From Natronorubrum halalkaliphilum (GTDB lineage Archaea; Halobacteriota; Halobacteria; Halobacteriales; Natrialbaceae), in the NCBI RefSeq assembly GCF_009834785.1, contig NZ_WUYX01000070.1, positions 83,622 through 147,621 on the forward strand: 64,000 bases of DNA, given 5' to 3'. Shown here piece after piece: positions 53,354-61,959 of the stretch. The notes beneath the pieces were generated by a model. It saw only the letters and a list, made by a program, of their open reading frames with translations, had not been told where the DNA came from and did not search any database. The position numbers were made by a program, and so were the translations under genes. Within the stretch, counting starts at the first letter, position 1. Every line of letters begins with the position of its first letter.

Positions 53354-54256
53354 TTAGAAGTGGTCGCACAGGAGTTCCGCTAGCCGCGCGGGCCGTTCGT
53401 GCTGGACCCAGTGGCTCGTCTCCGGGAGGAGTTCGAGCCGGCTGTTTTTACAGTACTGGTCGGCGTCGATCGCCAGTTCCGTCGCGAGCGCCGTGTCCGC
53501 CTCGCCCCAGACGATCAGCGTCGGCACGTCGATCCGCTCTCGAGGCAGCGACGGCGGATAGCGTGCGGCCGCCCGATACCAGTTGAGCATGCCCGTGAGC
53601 GCCCCGTCTTTCCGCCAGGCCCGTCGATAGCGCGTGAGTTCGAGGTCGGTGAACGTCCCCGATGGGGCGGTCTCCCGGAGCGCCCGCTCGAGCAAGCGAA
53701 AGTCGCCAACCCGGCACGCGAATTCGGGGAGCCGCGGCAGCTGAAAACAGAACGCGTACCAGCTGCGGCGCAACTGATCGGGATTCGAGAGCAGGTGGTG
53801 ACGATAGACGACCGGGTGGGGTGCGTTGACGATCGCGAGTCGGTCGATCACCCCGGGGTGGCGCAGTGCGAGATCCCAGGCGACCGCACCGCCCCAGTCG
53901 TGGCCGACGACGTGTGCCTCGTCCTGACCCGCGGTCGCGATCAGTTCGGCGATATCTCGCGAGCACTCGCGAGTCCGATACGAACGGACGCCGTCCGGCT
54001 TTTCGCTCAGGTTGTACCCGCGCTGGTCCGGGACGAGTACCCGATACCCGGCGTCGACCAGCGGTTCGATCTGGTGTCGCCAGCCGTACCAGAACTCGGG
54101 AAACCCGTGGAGCAAGACGACCAGCGGGTCGGCTTCGTCGCCGGCGGCGACGACGTGTAACCGGGTTCCGTTGACGCGTTGGACGGTGGATTCCAGATCG
54201 ATCGTCGACAGGGACGCCGCGTCCATCTCGAGGCGCTCGGCCGAGATTCCGTTCAT
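53354..54256 (-). CDS. Alpha/beta hydrolase, epoxide-hydrolase/haloalkane-dehalogenase type
   Basis: This 300-residue protein has the oxyanion motif LLHGFPEFWYGWRHQ (about 48-62), RGYNLSEKPDG, and the nucleophile elbow VVGHDWGGAVAW with Asp120 as nucleophile, as in epoxide hydrolases and haloalkane dehalogenases rather than Ser hydrolases. The cap region is helical, and the catalytic His is in SHWVQHE near the C-terminus. The start at 54256 (MNGISAERLEMD) is preferred; an in-frame ATG at 54370 precedes a poor N-terminus. It sits between the DUF2249 genes and nirK but is convergent to the former. Confidence 0.88.
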   Translation of the reverse strand: MNGISAERLEMDAASLSTIDLESTVQRVNGTRLHVVAAGDEADPLVVLLHGFPEFWYGWRHQIEPLVDAGYRVLVPDQRGYNLSEKPDGVRSYRTRECSRDIAELIATAGQDEAHVVGHDWGGAVAWDLALRHPGVIDRLAIVNAPHPVVYRHHLLSNPDQLRRSWYAFCFQLPRLPEFACRVGDFRLLERALRETAPSGTFTDLELTRYRRAWRKDGALTGMLNWYRAAARYPPSLPRERIDVPTLIVWGEADTALATELAIDADQYCKNSRLELLPETSHWVQHERPARLAELLCDHF

Positions 54257-54399
54257 GCGTCGTACGCCAACGGAGGGGCAGATACCAATTGGGGATCCGT
54301 CCGCAGCGACGGTTTGTCGCCGATCTTGAGACGGCGAAAATCGCGACCGAGCGGCTCTCGAGTAGGTCACAACGCCGTTCCACTACGACGTTACCTAGC

Positions 54400-54411
54400 C
54401 GAACATATCCG
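54400..54411. promoter_or_regulatory. Degenerate regulon operator, site 9 (CGAAC-AT-ATCCG), before nirK
   Basis: This copy has two mismatches in the right arm. It lies upstream of a TATA-like CTTTACT (54414-54420). The distance to the nirK ATG chosen here is 76 nt, and 34 nt to an in-frame ATG at 54446. Confidence 0.4.
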
Positions 54412-54487
54412 CCTCTTTACTACGGGGTGAGAATTGTCGATAGGGATGACCGTCCGTACACACTACGTAGAAACGAGGAGAAGCTCA

Positions 54488-55576
54488 ATGACTACAACGA
54501 CCGCAACCCGACGAACCGTCATGCAAACGATCGGCGCGACCGGCGCAATAGCACTCGCCGGCTGTCTCGACACCGACGGCTCGGAGCCCGGAACGGACGC
54601 CAACGCGTCCACCGATGACACGGGGCTCCCGCCGGCAGCAGCGGTCGACGTCGACCGCATCGCTGCCGACCCGACCGACGTTCCGCCCCCGGTAGACTGG
54701 GACGAGCCGCGAACCCACGAACTCACGCTCGAGACCGTCGAGCTCACGGCGGAAGTCGAACCCGGCGTCACGGTCGACTTCATGACCTACGACGGCCAGA
54801 TCCCCGGCCCGATGATCCGGGTTCGCGAGGGAGATACGGTCGATCTCACCTTCGAGGTGCCCGACGAGCACAACAAAACCACGCACAACGTGGACTTCCA
54901 CGCCGTGTACGGACCCGGCGGCGGCGCCGTCGCGACGACGATCTCGCCCGGGGACGACCCGGCCAGACTCCGGTTCAAAGCGATGTTCCCCGGCGTCCAT
55001 ATCTACCACTGTGCCATCCCGGCGATGGACCAGCACATAAGCCTCGGAATGTTCGGCGCGATCCTCGTCGAACCCGAGGACGGAATCCCCCAAGTCGACC
55101 GGGAGTTCTACTTCGGACAGCACGAGCTGTACACCGACGGCGACACCGGCGAGGAGGGCCACCACCACTTCGACTTCGACGCGGCCGCCGACGAAGACCC
55201 GACCTACGTCCTCCTGAACGGCGGCGTCGGAGCGATCACCGAGGACGGTCACGGTCCGGTCACCGCAGCGGTCGGCGAAACGGTGCGGGTATACTTCGCC
55301 AACGGCGGGCCGAACGCCACCAGCGCGCTCCACCCCATCGGCAACGTCTGGAGCCGCTACTACCGCGACGGCGATCTCCTGACGGCCCCCGCCAGGAACG
55401 TCGAAACGTCGCCTGTCGCACCCGGGACCGTCACCGCGGGCGAGATGGAACTCCACGTTCCCGGCCCGATCAAGATCGTCGACCACGCGCTCTCGCGAGT
55501 GGTCCAGAAGGGCGCGATCGCCGTCATCGACGTCGAGGGCGAACCGAACCCCGAGATCTACGACGACGATCTGTGA
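54488..55576 (+). CDS. nirK: Copper-containing nitrite reductase NirK
   Basis: This 362-residue protein reduces nitrite to nitric oxide outside the membrane. The signal has TATRR at residues 5-9 (Tat-like) and a lipobox LAGC (23-26), so it is a lipid-anchored protein. Type 1 copper ligands are His133, Cys175, His183 and Met188 (THNVDFH, IYHCAIPAMDQHISLGMFG). Type 2 ligands are His138, His174 and His333 (IVDHALSR), with Asp136 and His282 (ALHPIGNVW) as the catalytic pair. An acidic His-rich loop GEEGHHHFDFDA is inserted near 221-232. Starts at 54434 (TTG) and 54446 (ATG) are in frame, but 54488 gives a proper signal peptide. Confidence 0.95.
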   Translation: MTTTTATRRTVMQTIGATGAIALAGCLDTDGSEPGTDANASTDDTGLPPAAAVDVDRIAADPTDVPPPVDWDEPRTHELTLETVELTAEVEPGVTVDFMTYDGQIPGPMIRVREGDTVDLTFEVPDEHNKTTHNVDFHAVYGPGGGAVATTISPGDDPARLRFKAMFPGVHIYHCAIPAMDQHISLGMFGAILVEPEDGIPQVDREFYFGQHELYTDGDTGEEGHHHFDFDAAADEDPTYVLLNGGVGAITEDGHGPVTAAVGETVRVYFANGGPNATSALHPIGNVWSRYYRDGDLLTAPARNVETSPVAPGTVTAGEMELHVPGPIKIVDHALSRVVQKGAIAVIDVEGEPNPEIYDDDL

Positions 55577-55656
55577 GTGGACAGCCTTCCGACCACCGCC
55601 GTTCCGTTCTCCGCCGTGTCCGTTATCCGCTACAGCTCCCGGCTCGCTCCGTCGAA

Positions 55657-55782
55657 TCACGTCCAGACGCGAAGACAGTCGCTCGAGCAGAAGTGCAGAT
55701 CGACCTGCTCGTCCGGACGCTCGGAAACGTGGGTCGTCAGGGTGTAGGCGACTTCCGCCGCCGCACAGTTATCGCAGTTCAT
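55657..55782 (-). CDS. Small zinc-finger protein (41 residues, DUF7576-like)
   Basis: The minus strand encodes MNCDNCAAAEVAYTL followed by a middle part and HFCSSDCLRVWT. Two Cys-x2/x3-Cys pairs, CDNC and CSSDC, form a likely zinc knuckle; the second has the FCS.DCL pattern of treble-clef small proteins found widely in haloarchaea. It is 41 residues, too short for usual gene calling, but has an ATG, a clear stop and a dyad (55782-55800) over its start. Its position directly downstream of nirK on the opposite strand is not known to be meaningful. Confidence 0.68.
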   Translation of the reverse strand: MNCDNCAAAEVAYTLTTHVSERPDEQVDLHFCSSDCLRVWT

Positions 55783-55800
55783 ACGCCGACGTTCGGCGTA
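55782..55800. promoter_or_regulatory. Perfect dyad TACGCCGA-CGT-TCGGCGTA at the start of the zinc-finger gene
   Basis: Eight-base arms with a 3-base centre overlap the ATG of the minus-strand 41-residue gene by one base and extend upstream. It could be an operator, or a stem in the mRNA that shields the start. Confidence 0.5.
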
Positions 55801-55938
55801 CCCGATATTCACTATGCGGTGACTATCATCTCTTCGAGGCCGTTAGCGTCGGAATAACTCGAGTCAAGTCGCCGTTGACGACGAGCAGAAATCGACAGCA
55901 AAGAGGGAGAGTCGAACGGAACGAAGAACCGAGAGCGA

Positions 55939-56916
55939 TCAGGCCGGCGCGTTCTCTTCGGCCTCGAGCAGTTCGTGGTACCGGTTCCGAATGGTGACTT
56001 CGGAGATGTTCGCGACGTCGCTGACGTCGTTCTGGGTAACCTTCTCGTTGGTCAGGAGCGCAGCGGCGTACACTGCCGCGGCGGCGAGACCGACCGGCGA
56101 CTTGCCGCTGTGGACCCCCTGTTCCGTCGCCGCATCGAGCAGGCTGCGAGCGCGGCGTTCGGTTTCATCCGAGAGGTCGAGGTCGCTGGCGAACCGCGGG
56201 ACGTAGCTCTTGGGGTCGGCCGGCTGCACCTCGAGGCCGAGTTCCCGAATGACGTAGCGGTAGGTGCGGGCGACTTCGTCTTTCTCGATGCGGCTGACGG
56301 CCGAAATCTCGTCGAGGCTTCGCGGTGTCCCGGCCTGTCGAGCCGACGCGTACAGTGAGGCGGTCGCGACGCCCTCGATCGACCGCCCCGGAAGGAGATC
56401 CTCCTCGAGGGCGCGGCGGTAGATCACGCTGGCGGTCTCCCGAACGTTCTTGGGTAACCCGAGCGCGCTGGCCATCCGGTCGATTTCGCCGAGGGCCTGT
56501 TTGAGGTTGCGCTCTTTCGAGTCGCGGGTGCGAAAGCGCTCGTTCCACGTGCGAAGCCGCTGCATCTTCTGGCGCTGGCGACTCGAGAGTGACTTCCCGT
56601 AGGCGTCTTTGTTCTGCCAACCGATGTTAGTCGAAAGCCCCTGGTCGTGCATCATGTTCGTCGTCGGGGCGCCGACGCGAGACTTTTCGTCCTTCTCGGC
56701 GGAATCGAACGCTCGCCACTCGGGGCCGCGGTCGATCTCGTCTTCGTCGACGACCAGTCCGCAGTCGTCGCAGACGGTTTCGGCGTGTTCGTCGTCGGAG
56801 ACGAGTCGGCCGCCACATTCCGGGCACTGCTGCCGTTCGTCGGTTCGCTCGCGCGATTCGTCCGACTCCTGCTGGCGTCGCTCACCGCTCCGCGTTCGAA
56901 TCGTAGTATCTGTCAT
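55939..56916 (-). CDS. tfb: Transcription initiation factor TFB
   Basis: This 325-residue protein is an archaeal TFIIB. It has an N-terminal zinc ribbon (QQCPECGGRLVSDDEHAETV with a second pair CDDCG), the B-finger/linker region with RVGAPTTNMMHDQGLSTNIG and WQNKDAYGKSLSSRQRQKMQ, and two cyclin-fold repeats ending NISEVTIRNRYHELLEA, the C-terminal BRE-contacting helix-turn-helix. Haloarchaea have several TFBs; this is one of them. The start at 56916 (MTDTTIRTRSGERRQ) lies about 40 nt after AT-rich DNA. Confidence 0.95.
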   Translation of the reverse strand: MTDTTIRTRSGERRQQESDESRERTDERQQCPECGGRLVSDDEHAETVCDDCGLVVDEDEIDRGPEWRAFDSAEKDEKSRVGAPTTNMMHDQGLSTNIGWQNKDAYGKSLSSRQRQKMQRLRTWNERFRTRDSKERNLKQALGEIDRMASALGLPKNVRETASVIYRRALEEDLLPGRSIEGVATASLYASARQAGTPRSLDEISAVSRIEKDEVARTYRYVIRELGLEVQPADPKSYVPRFASDLDLSDETERRARSLLDAATEQGVHSGKSPVGLAAAAVYAAALLTNEKVTQNDVSDVANISEVTIRNRYHELLEAEENAPA

Positions 56917-57141
56917 TGTGTTCTCACGACGATCGCTGGAAAACGCGCTCTCGTAGCAGTTATATAGCAACTCCGTCACTTAAATTCTTCGATAGTCTCG
57001 CGAGATGAACGGCGCGCTGTGCTGCGATACCGTCGGCTACACACCGACCGTGGGGGGCTATCTCGTGGACCGAACCCGTTTGCGTGCCGTCTGTCTCCGC
57101 GTATCGAAACCCTTACTCCCCACTGGCAAGTCCGCTCAATC

Positions 57142-57420
57142 ATGAGCGACGACGCCGTTAGTCCCGAGGAGGTCCGCCACGTCGCGGAACTGGCTCGCGT
57201 CGATCTCGACGACGACGAGGTCGACCAGTTCACGCGGCAGTTTGCGGACATCCTCGAGTACTTCGAGACGCTGGACGAGGTGCCGGAGGTCGACCGGGAC
57301 GCCGACCTGACGAACGTGATGCGACCGGACGAGGAGCGTGACTCGCTTGACCGCGAGGCGGCACTCGAGAACGCTTCCGAAACCGAGGACGGGCGCTTCA
57401 AAGGCCCGAACGTATCCTGA
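57142..57420 (+). CDS. gatC: Glu-tRNA(Gln)/Asp-tRNA(Asn) amidotransferase subunit C
   Basis: This 92-residue protein is GatC, which stabilises GatA in the amidotransferase. Family features are SPEEVRHVAELARVDLDDDE, FTRQFADILEYFETLDEVPE and the C-terminal DGRFKGPNV. The ATG at 57142 lies 28 nt after CTTACT, so a leaderless transcript is likely. It precedes gatA by 2 bp; gatB is not in the window. Confidence 0.94.
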   Translation: MSDDAVSPEEVRHVAELARVDLDDDEVDQFTRQFADILEYFETLDEVPEVDRDADLTNVMRPDEERDSLDREAALENASETEDGRFKGPNVS

Positions 57421-57422
57421 TC

Positions 57423-58703
57423 ATGGCCGAGGATATCTTCATCACCGAGGAGACGATCGAGGGCGACGGCAACGGCGACGGGCCGCTCGCGGACGCGACC
57501 GTCGCTGTCAAAGACAACATCTCGACCGAGGGCGTCCGAACGACCTGCGGCTCGCGGATGCTCGAGGACTACGTGCCGCCCTACGACGCGACGGTCGTCT
57601 CCCGGCTAAAAGACGCCGGCGCGACCATCGTCGGCAAGGCGAACATGGACGAGTTCGGGATGGGGTCGACGAACGAAACGTCGTACTTCGGTTCGGTCGA
57701 CAACCCCGCCGCACCCGGTCACGTCCCCGGGGGCTCCTCCGGCGGTTCCGCCGCCGCCGTCGCCGCCGGCGAAGCCGACGTCGCGCTCGGCTCCGATACC
57801 GGCGGCTCGATCCGCTGTCCCGCCGCCTTCTGTGGCGTCGTCGGGATCAAGCCGACGTACGGACTGGTTTCGCGATACGGGCTGGTCGCCTACGGGAACA
57901 GCCTCGAGCAGATCGGCCCCTTCGGCGAAACCGTCGAAGACGCCGCCGCGCTGCTGGACGTGATCGCGGGCCCGGACGACCGCGACGCGACCACCCGCGA
58001 GGCGCCCCTCGAGGACGGCGAAAGCTACGCCGACGCCGCCACGGGCGACGTCGACGGCCTACAGATCGGCGTTCCCACCGAACTGCTCGAGGGCGCCGAC
58101 GAGGGCGTCGTCGAAACGTTCTGGGACGCCATTGCCGACCTCGAGGCCCAGGGCGCGGAGTACCACGAGGTGTCCCTGCCCTCGGTCGAACACGCCGTGG
58201 AAGCCTACTACGTGATCGCGATGTCCGAAGCCTCCTCGAACCTCGCGCGGTTCGACGGCGTCCGCTACGGTCACTCGGCCGACACCGAGGGGAACTGGAA
58301 CGAGACCTTCGCCCAGACGCGAAAGGAAGGGTTCGGCGACGAGGTCAAGCGCCGCATCCTGCTCGGTACCTACGCCCTCTCGGCGGGTTACCACGACAAG
58401 TACTACAAGAAGGCTCAGGACGCCCGCGCGTGGGTTAAACAGGACTTCGACGAGGCGCTCTCGGAGGCCGATGTGCTCGCGTCGCCGACGATGCCGGTGC
58501 CGCCGTTCGAACTCGGAGAGAGTCTCGAGGACCCGCTGCAGATGTACCTCGCCGACGCGAACACCGTCCCGGTGAACCTCGCCGACCTGCCCGCGATTTC
58601 GGTTCCGGCCGGCGAGACCGACGGGCTTCCCGTTGGCCTCCAGCTCGTCGGTCCGGCGTTCGGCGAACGACGGCTCGTTCGCGCCGCGAGCGCTCTCGAC
58701 TGA
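57423..58703 (+). CDS. gatA: Glu-tRNA(Gln)/Asp-tRNA(Asn) amidotransferase subunit A
   Basis: This 426-residue amidase hydrolyses glutamine and feeds ammonia to GatB. The amidase signature carries the Ser-Ser-Lys triad: the Lys in TVAVKDNIST, GSDTGGSIRCPAAFCGV with the cis-Ser, and PGGSSGGSAAAVAAGEADVA with the nucleophilic Ser. It is shorter than bacterial GatA (about 480) mostly because the N-terminus is reduced, which is normal for haloarchaea. It forms an operon with gatC. Confidence 0.95.
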   Translation: MAEDIFITEETIEGDGNGDGPLADATVAVKDNISTEGVRTTCGSRMLEDYVPPYDATVVSRLKDAGATIVGKANMDEFGMGSTNETSYFGSVDNPAAPGHVPGGSSGGSAAAVAAGEADVALGSDTGGSIRCPAAFCGVVGIKPTYGLVSRYGLVAYGNSLEQIGPFGETVEDAAALLDVIAGPDDRDATTREAPLEDGESYADAATGDVDGLQIGVPTELLEGADEGVVETFWDAIADLEAQGAEYHEVSLPSVEHAVEAYYVIAMSEASSNLARFDGVRYGHSADTEGNWNETFAQTRKEGFGDEVKRRILLGTYALSAGYHDKYYKKAQDARAWVKQDFDEALSEADVLASPTMPVPPFELGESLEDPLQMYLADANTVPVNLADLPAISVPAGETDGLPVGLQLVGPAFGERRLVRAASALD

Positions 58704-58832
58704 GCCACGGAACTCGCAATTCGTTTTCGCGTTGCTCCCCGCCGCTGGTGAAGCCACTGCGTAGCGTCGAGAAACGGTGTCGAAAAACAGCGTCGCCGTG
58801 TCCGTCTGATCAACCGTCGGTGGCCGTGCCGA

Positions 58833-59183
58833 TCAGTCCTCGTAGGCGAGATTCATGATCCACTGCGAGAACGCGTCGTTGTTGGGATCGACTTCCTCCT
58901 CGCCGATAAACGGCGAGAGCATGTCGCCGGCCATCAGCAGCGTGAAATCGAGATCGCGGGCGGTCGGCGTGATGTGGTAGGTGTTGTGTCCGTCGTACAC
59001 CGTTTCCTCTCGGTCGACCAGTTCCTTTTCGACGAGCGATTCGACGATCCGGCTGCCCTTGCGCGAGGAAACGTCCAGTTCCTTCCAGAAGTCACTCTGG
59101 TGGATGCCGCCGCTCTCGCGAACGAGTTCGAGTCCGGCCCGCTCGTCCTCGGAGAGTTCGGCTTCGGTCGCGGAAATACTCAC
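58833..59183 (-). CDS. Winged-helix (MarR-like) transcriptional regulator
   Basis: This 116-residue protein has a winged helix: ELSEDERAGLELVRESGGIH, QSDFWKELDVSSRKGSRIVE (recognition helix) and a wing DREETVYDGHNTYHITPTAR, then a C-terminal part LLMAGDMLSPFIGEEEVDPN. I chose GTG at 59183 (VSISATEAEL) as start because the upstream part to the ATG at 59234 (MYGRTPACSDEYGEVV) looks unlike family N-termini; either is possible. It is monocistronic and converges on gatA. Confidence 0.8.
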   Translation of the reverse strand: MSISATEAELSEDERAGLELVRESGGIHQSDFWKELDVSSRKGSRIVESLVEKELVDREETVYDGHNTYHITPTARDLDFTLLMAGDMLSPFIGEEEVDPNNDAFSQWIMNLAYED

Positions 59184-59356
59184 GGTGACCACCTCTCCGT
59201 ACTCGTCGCTACAGGCAGGAGTGCGTCCATACACGTATGAGATGGATCGAGGCGCATGAATCTACCGCTCTCCGTCGGTCGCCGGGGATCTCCGCTCGGC
59301 CGCAGAGCGACTTCTGTCCGCGAGGGACTGTGCAGACCTCGAGCCGGACTACGCGA

Positions 59357-60130
59357 TCACACCAGACCCTCGAGGTCGCGATCGATCTCGGGGTCGACCG
59401 ACTCGTAGGGCGTTTCACAGGGCGGTCCCGGCGCGAACGCGTACCCCGCTGCCCGCTCGTCGCCGAGTGCAATCAGCGACGACGATCGCGTGCCGAACCC
59501 GTTCCCGTGAATGCAGACGCCGTACTCGTGGTCGCCGAGAACGTTCCCGGCGCGCTCGAGCCACGCCGAGACCGATTCGTCGCCACCGTTCTCGACCGCC
59601 AGCGTCTCGCGGACCGCTCGAGCGTTGTCGGCCTGCTGGTGCCCGACATCGGAACGGGTCGGCGGAACGTCGACGATATCGTCGACGGCGACGTTGACCA
59701 CGACGTGGACGCCGGGATCGAACTCGATGCGGGAGCGCTCGCCGTCCCAGACGTAGCAGACGGCAGTGTCGGCGTCCGCGATCACGAGGTAGAAGCCGTC
59801 GTACTCGTCCCGTTCGGTCGCGTCCTCGAGAACTGACGCCGCCTCCGCGGCCGACTCGGCCGAGAGGACGTCCGCGACGAGCAAGCCCCGAGAGCGCTCG
59901 CCCGCGAGGTCGCCTTTCGCCCACTTGTTCGTGATCCCGGCGAAGACGCCGTGTTCGTTGTATCCGATCCAGGTCCCGCCCGCCTCGGCGTCCCGCGGGG
60001 CGACGATCAGCGGCTCCTCGCGGTAGCGACTCGGCGGGAGCGACTCGCGCTCGAGAGACTCGTCCCGGTTCGCGGCGACCGCGACCGGCGCGTCGTCGAA
60101 CACCTGCCAGGCGAGGGCCAGTGTACACAC
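59357..60130 (-). CDS. NRDE family protein (TANGO2-like)
   Basis: This 257-residue protein starts with GTG encoding M-C-T-L-A-L-A-W. The Cys at position 2 is the expected N-terminal nucleophile of the family after Met removal, which decides the start at 60130; a longer frame from 60244 would bury it. The family motif NRDE is in VAVAANRDESLERE, followed by GGTWIGYNEHGVFAGITNKW and a conserved YGVCIHG near the end. Function in archaea is unknown; eukaryotic TANGO2 is linked to heme and lipid handling. Confidence 0.9.
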   Translation of the reverse strand: MCTLALAWQVFDDAPVAVAANRDESLERESLPPSRYREEPLIVAPRDAEAGGTWIGYNEHGVFAGITNKWAKGDLAGERSRGLLVADVLSAESAAEAASVLEDATERDEYDGFYLVIADADTAVCYVWDGERSRIEFDPGVHVVVNVAVDDIVDVPPTRSDVGHQQADNARAVRETLAVENGGDESVSAWLERAGNVLGDHEYGVCIHGNGFGTRSSSLIALGDERAAGYAFAPGPPCETPYESVDPEIDRDLEGLV

Positions 60131-60249
60131 GGCTTGTGGAAGGAACGCCAGCGCCTTAACTACGGGTCCACCGACAGCGTGGAGTTGCATAAGTAGAGCC
60201 GAGTCGAGTTGAGTGACGGCGCGACCGGCGGAGAACGCCCACACTACTC

Positions 60250-60331
60250 ATACGGATTGCTGTAACTAGTTACCGCCGATCACCAGGGACGGGGTCGGTG
60301 ATCGGCGGTCATTGACTACAGTAAACCGTAT
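60250..60331. repeat. 82-bp palindromic element, copy 3
   Basis: Differs from copies 1 and 2 at 4 positions each; inner arms are perfectly paired. Its right end shares one base with the TGA stop codon of menE, read on the minus strand, the mirror image of copy 1 on the radical SAM gene. Confidence 0.9.
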
Positions 60332-61959
60332 CAGGACAGCTCTTCCGCGTCGGTTCCGCTCTCGAGCAGTTCCGTTCGGACCGCGTCCCGATCTACCGTC
60401 CCGGATGCGGTCCGGGGCATCGACGCCGCGACGCCGAGCGTCTTCGGCCGCTTGAACCCGGCGAGTCGTTCGCCACAGTGGACGAGCAGCGATTCGAGAT
60501 CGATCTCCTCACTACGGTCGACGGGAACGACCAGCGCCGCGACCCGTTCGCCCCACTCCGGATCCTCGAGTCCCACGACCGCGGCGTCGTCGACCACCGG
60601 ATACGAGCGCACCGCCTCGAGCACTTCGCCGGGATCGACGTTCTCGCCGCCCGTGACGATCCGGTCGCTTCGGCGGTTGAGGACCCACAGCCGGCCGTCG
60701 GCATCTTTGTAACCGATATCGCCGGTGTGCAGTCCGCGGTCGCCGAACGCGGCCGCCGTCTCCTCGTCGGACAGATAGCCGGGCGTCACCGTCGGCCCGG
60801 AGACCACGAGTTCGCCGGGTTCGCCGGCCGGCACCGGCGCTCCGGAGTCGTCGACCACCGAAACGTCGGTGACGACCAGCGGCTGACCCACGGTTCCCTC
60901 GTGAGTCCTGACGTCCGCCGGCATCGCCGTCGCGATCTGGGAGGCCGTCTCGGTCATCCCGTAGGTCGGTGAGATCGGCACGCCGGCCGCCAAACAGCGC
61001 TCGAGCAACTCGCTCGAGGCCGGCGCGCCGCCGAGCAGGACGAACCGCAGCGCGTCCGCTGGCTCCCAGCCGGCGTCGAGCAGCCGTTTGCACATCGTCG
61101 GCACCAGCGAGACGCCCGTGCAGTCGTACCGCTCGAGGACCCGCTGGGTCTCTTGGCGGTCGAACTCGCGCTGGATGACGACCGTCGTCCCGTACAGCAT
61201 CGAACGGAGGGCGGGAGCCAGCCCGCCCATGTGATACATCGGGAGACAGCACAGCCAGCGATCGCTCGGGTCGACGCCTAACCGGAACGCGGAGGCGGTC
61301 GCACTCGCGACGAGGTTCCCGACCGTCAATCGGACGGCCTTGGGCTCGCCGGACGTGCCGGAGGTGAACATGAGCAACAGCGTGTCCTCGCGCTCGAGGG
61401 GGACGGGATCGATCGACTGCGGGTCGCTCGAACTCGAATCCGACGGGCTGCCGGTGCCGTCTTCGTCGGCCGTACGTAGTCGTCGCGTCTCTCCTCTCGC
61501 CGGATCGTCGACGCTCAGGACCGGTACCGACATCGGCATTGATACCGACTCCGGATCCGGCGCCGAGTCGTCCGCCGACTCGACTCGCGCCGCGGTCTCG
61601 AGCGCCGCCGACTCGGTCTCGCGTTCGCAGACGATCGCGTCGAGATCGGTCCGGCCGGCTTTCCCGGCCAGTTCGCCGACCGTCTCGCGAACGTTCAGCG
61701 GAACGACGGTCACTCCGGTCCGCATGGCCGCGAAAAAGACGGTAACGAACGCGGGCCTGGTGTCCATGAGTACGCCGAGTCGACGCTCGAGCGTCTCGGT
61801 CGCCTCGAGCGCGGCGGCGACTCGGTCGACCCGTCGGTCGAGTTCCCGGACGGTCCACGACGAACCCGTCTCGTGATCGATCAGCGCCGTCCGCTGTGGC
61901 GTCGCCGCCGCCCGGTGTGAGAGAAGATCTCGAGCGGGCCAGTCGACCGGCGCGCCCAT
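60331..61959 (-). CDS. menE: o-Succinylbenzoate-CoA ligase
   Basis: This 542-residue adenylate-forming ligase has LMFTSGTSGEPKAVRLTVGN (P-loop-like), the YGMTETASQIA motif, TGDIGYKDADGRLWVLNRRS and the C-terminal catalytic-Lys region with MPRTASGTVDRDAV. Context, directly after menC and menA, identifies it as MenE, which activates OSB for naphthoate ring closure in menaquinone synthesis. An unusual acidic/Ser-rich insert lies at about 160-210. It is the last gene of the minus-strand men operon. The start at 61959 overlaps the menC stop by one base. Confidence 0.9.
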   Translation of the reverse strand: MGAPVDWPARDLLSHRAAATPQRTALIDHETGSSWTVRELDRRVDRVAAALEATETLERRLGVLMDTRPAFVTVFFAAMRTGVTVVPLNVRETVGELAGKAGRTDLDAIVCERETESAALETAARVESADDSAPDPESVSMPMSVPVLSVDDPARGETRRLRTADEDGTGSPSDSSSSDPQSIDPVPLEREDTLLLMFTSGTSGEPKAVRLTVGNLVASATASAFRLGVDPSDRWLCCLPMYHMGGLAPALRSMLYGTTVVIQREFDRQETQRVLERYDCTGVSLVPTMCKRLLDAGWEPADALRFVLLGGAPASSELLERCLAAGVPISPTYGMTETASQIATAMPADVRTHEGTVGQPLVVTDVSVVDDSGAPVPAGEPGELVVSGPTVTPGYLSDEETAAAFGDRGLHTGDIGYKDADGRLWVLNRRSDRIVTGGENVDPGEVLEAVRSYPVVDDAAVVGLEDPEWGERVAALVVPVDRSEEIDLESLLVHCGERLAGFKRPKTLGVAASMPRTASGTVDRDAVRTELLESGTDAEELS

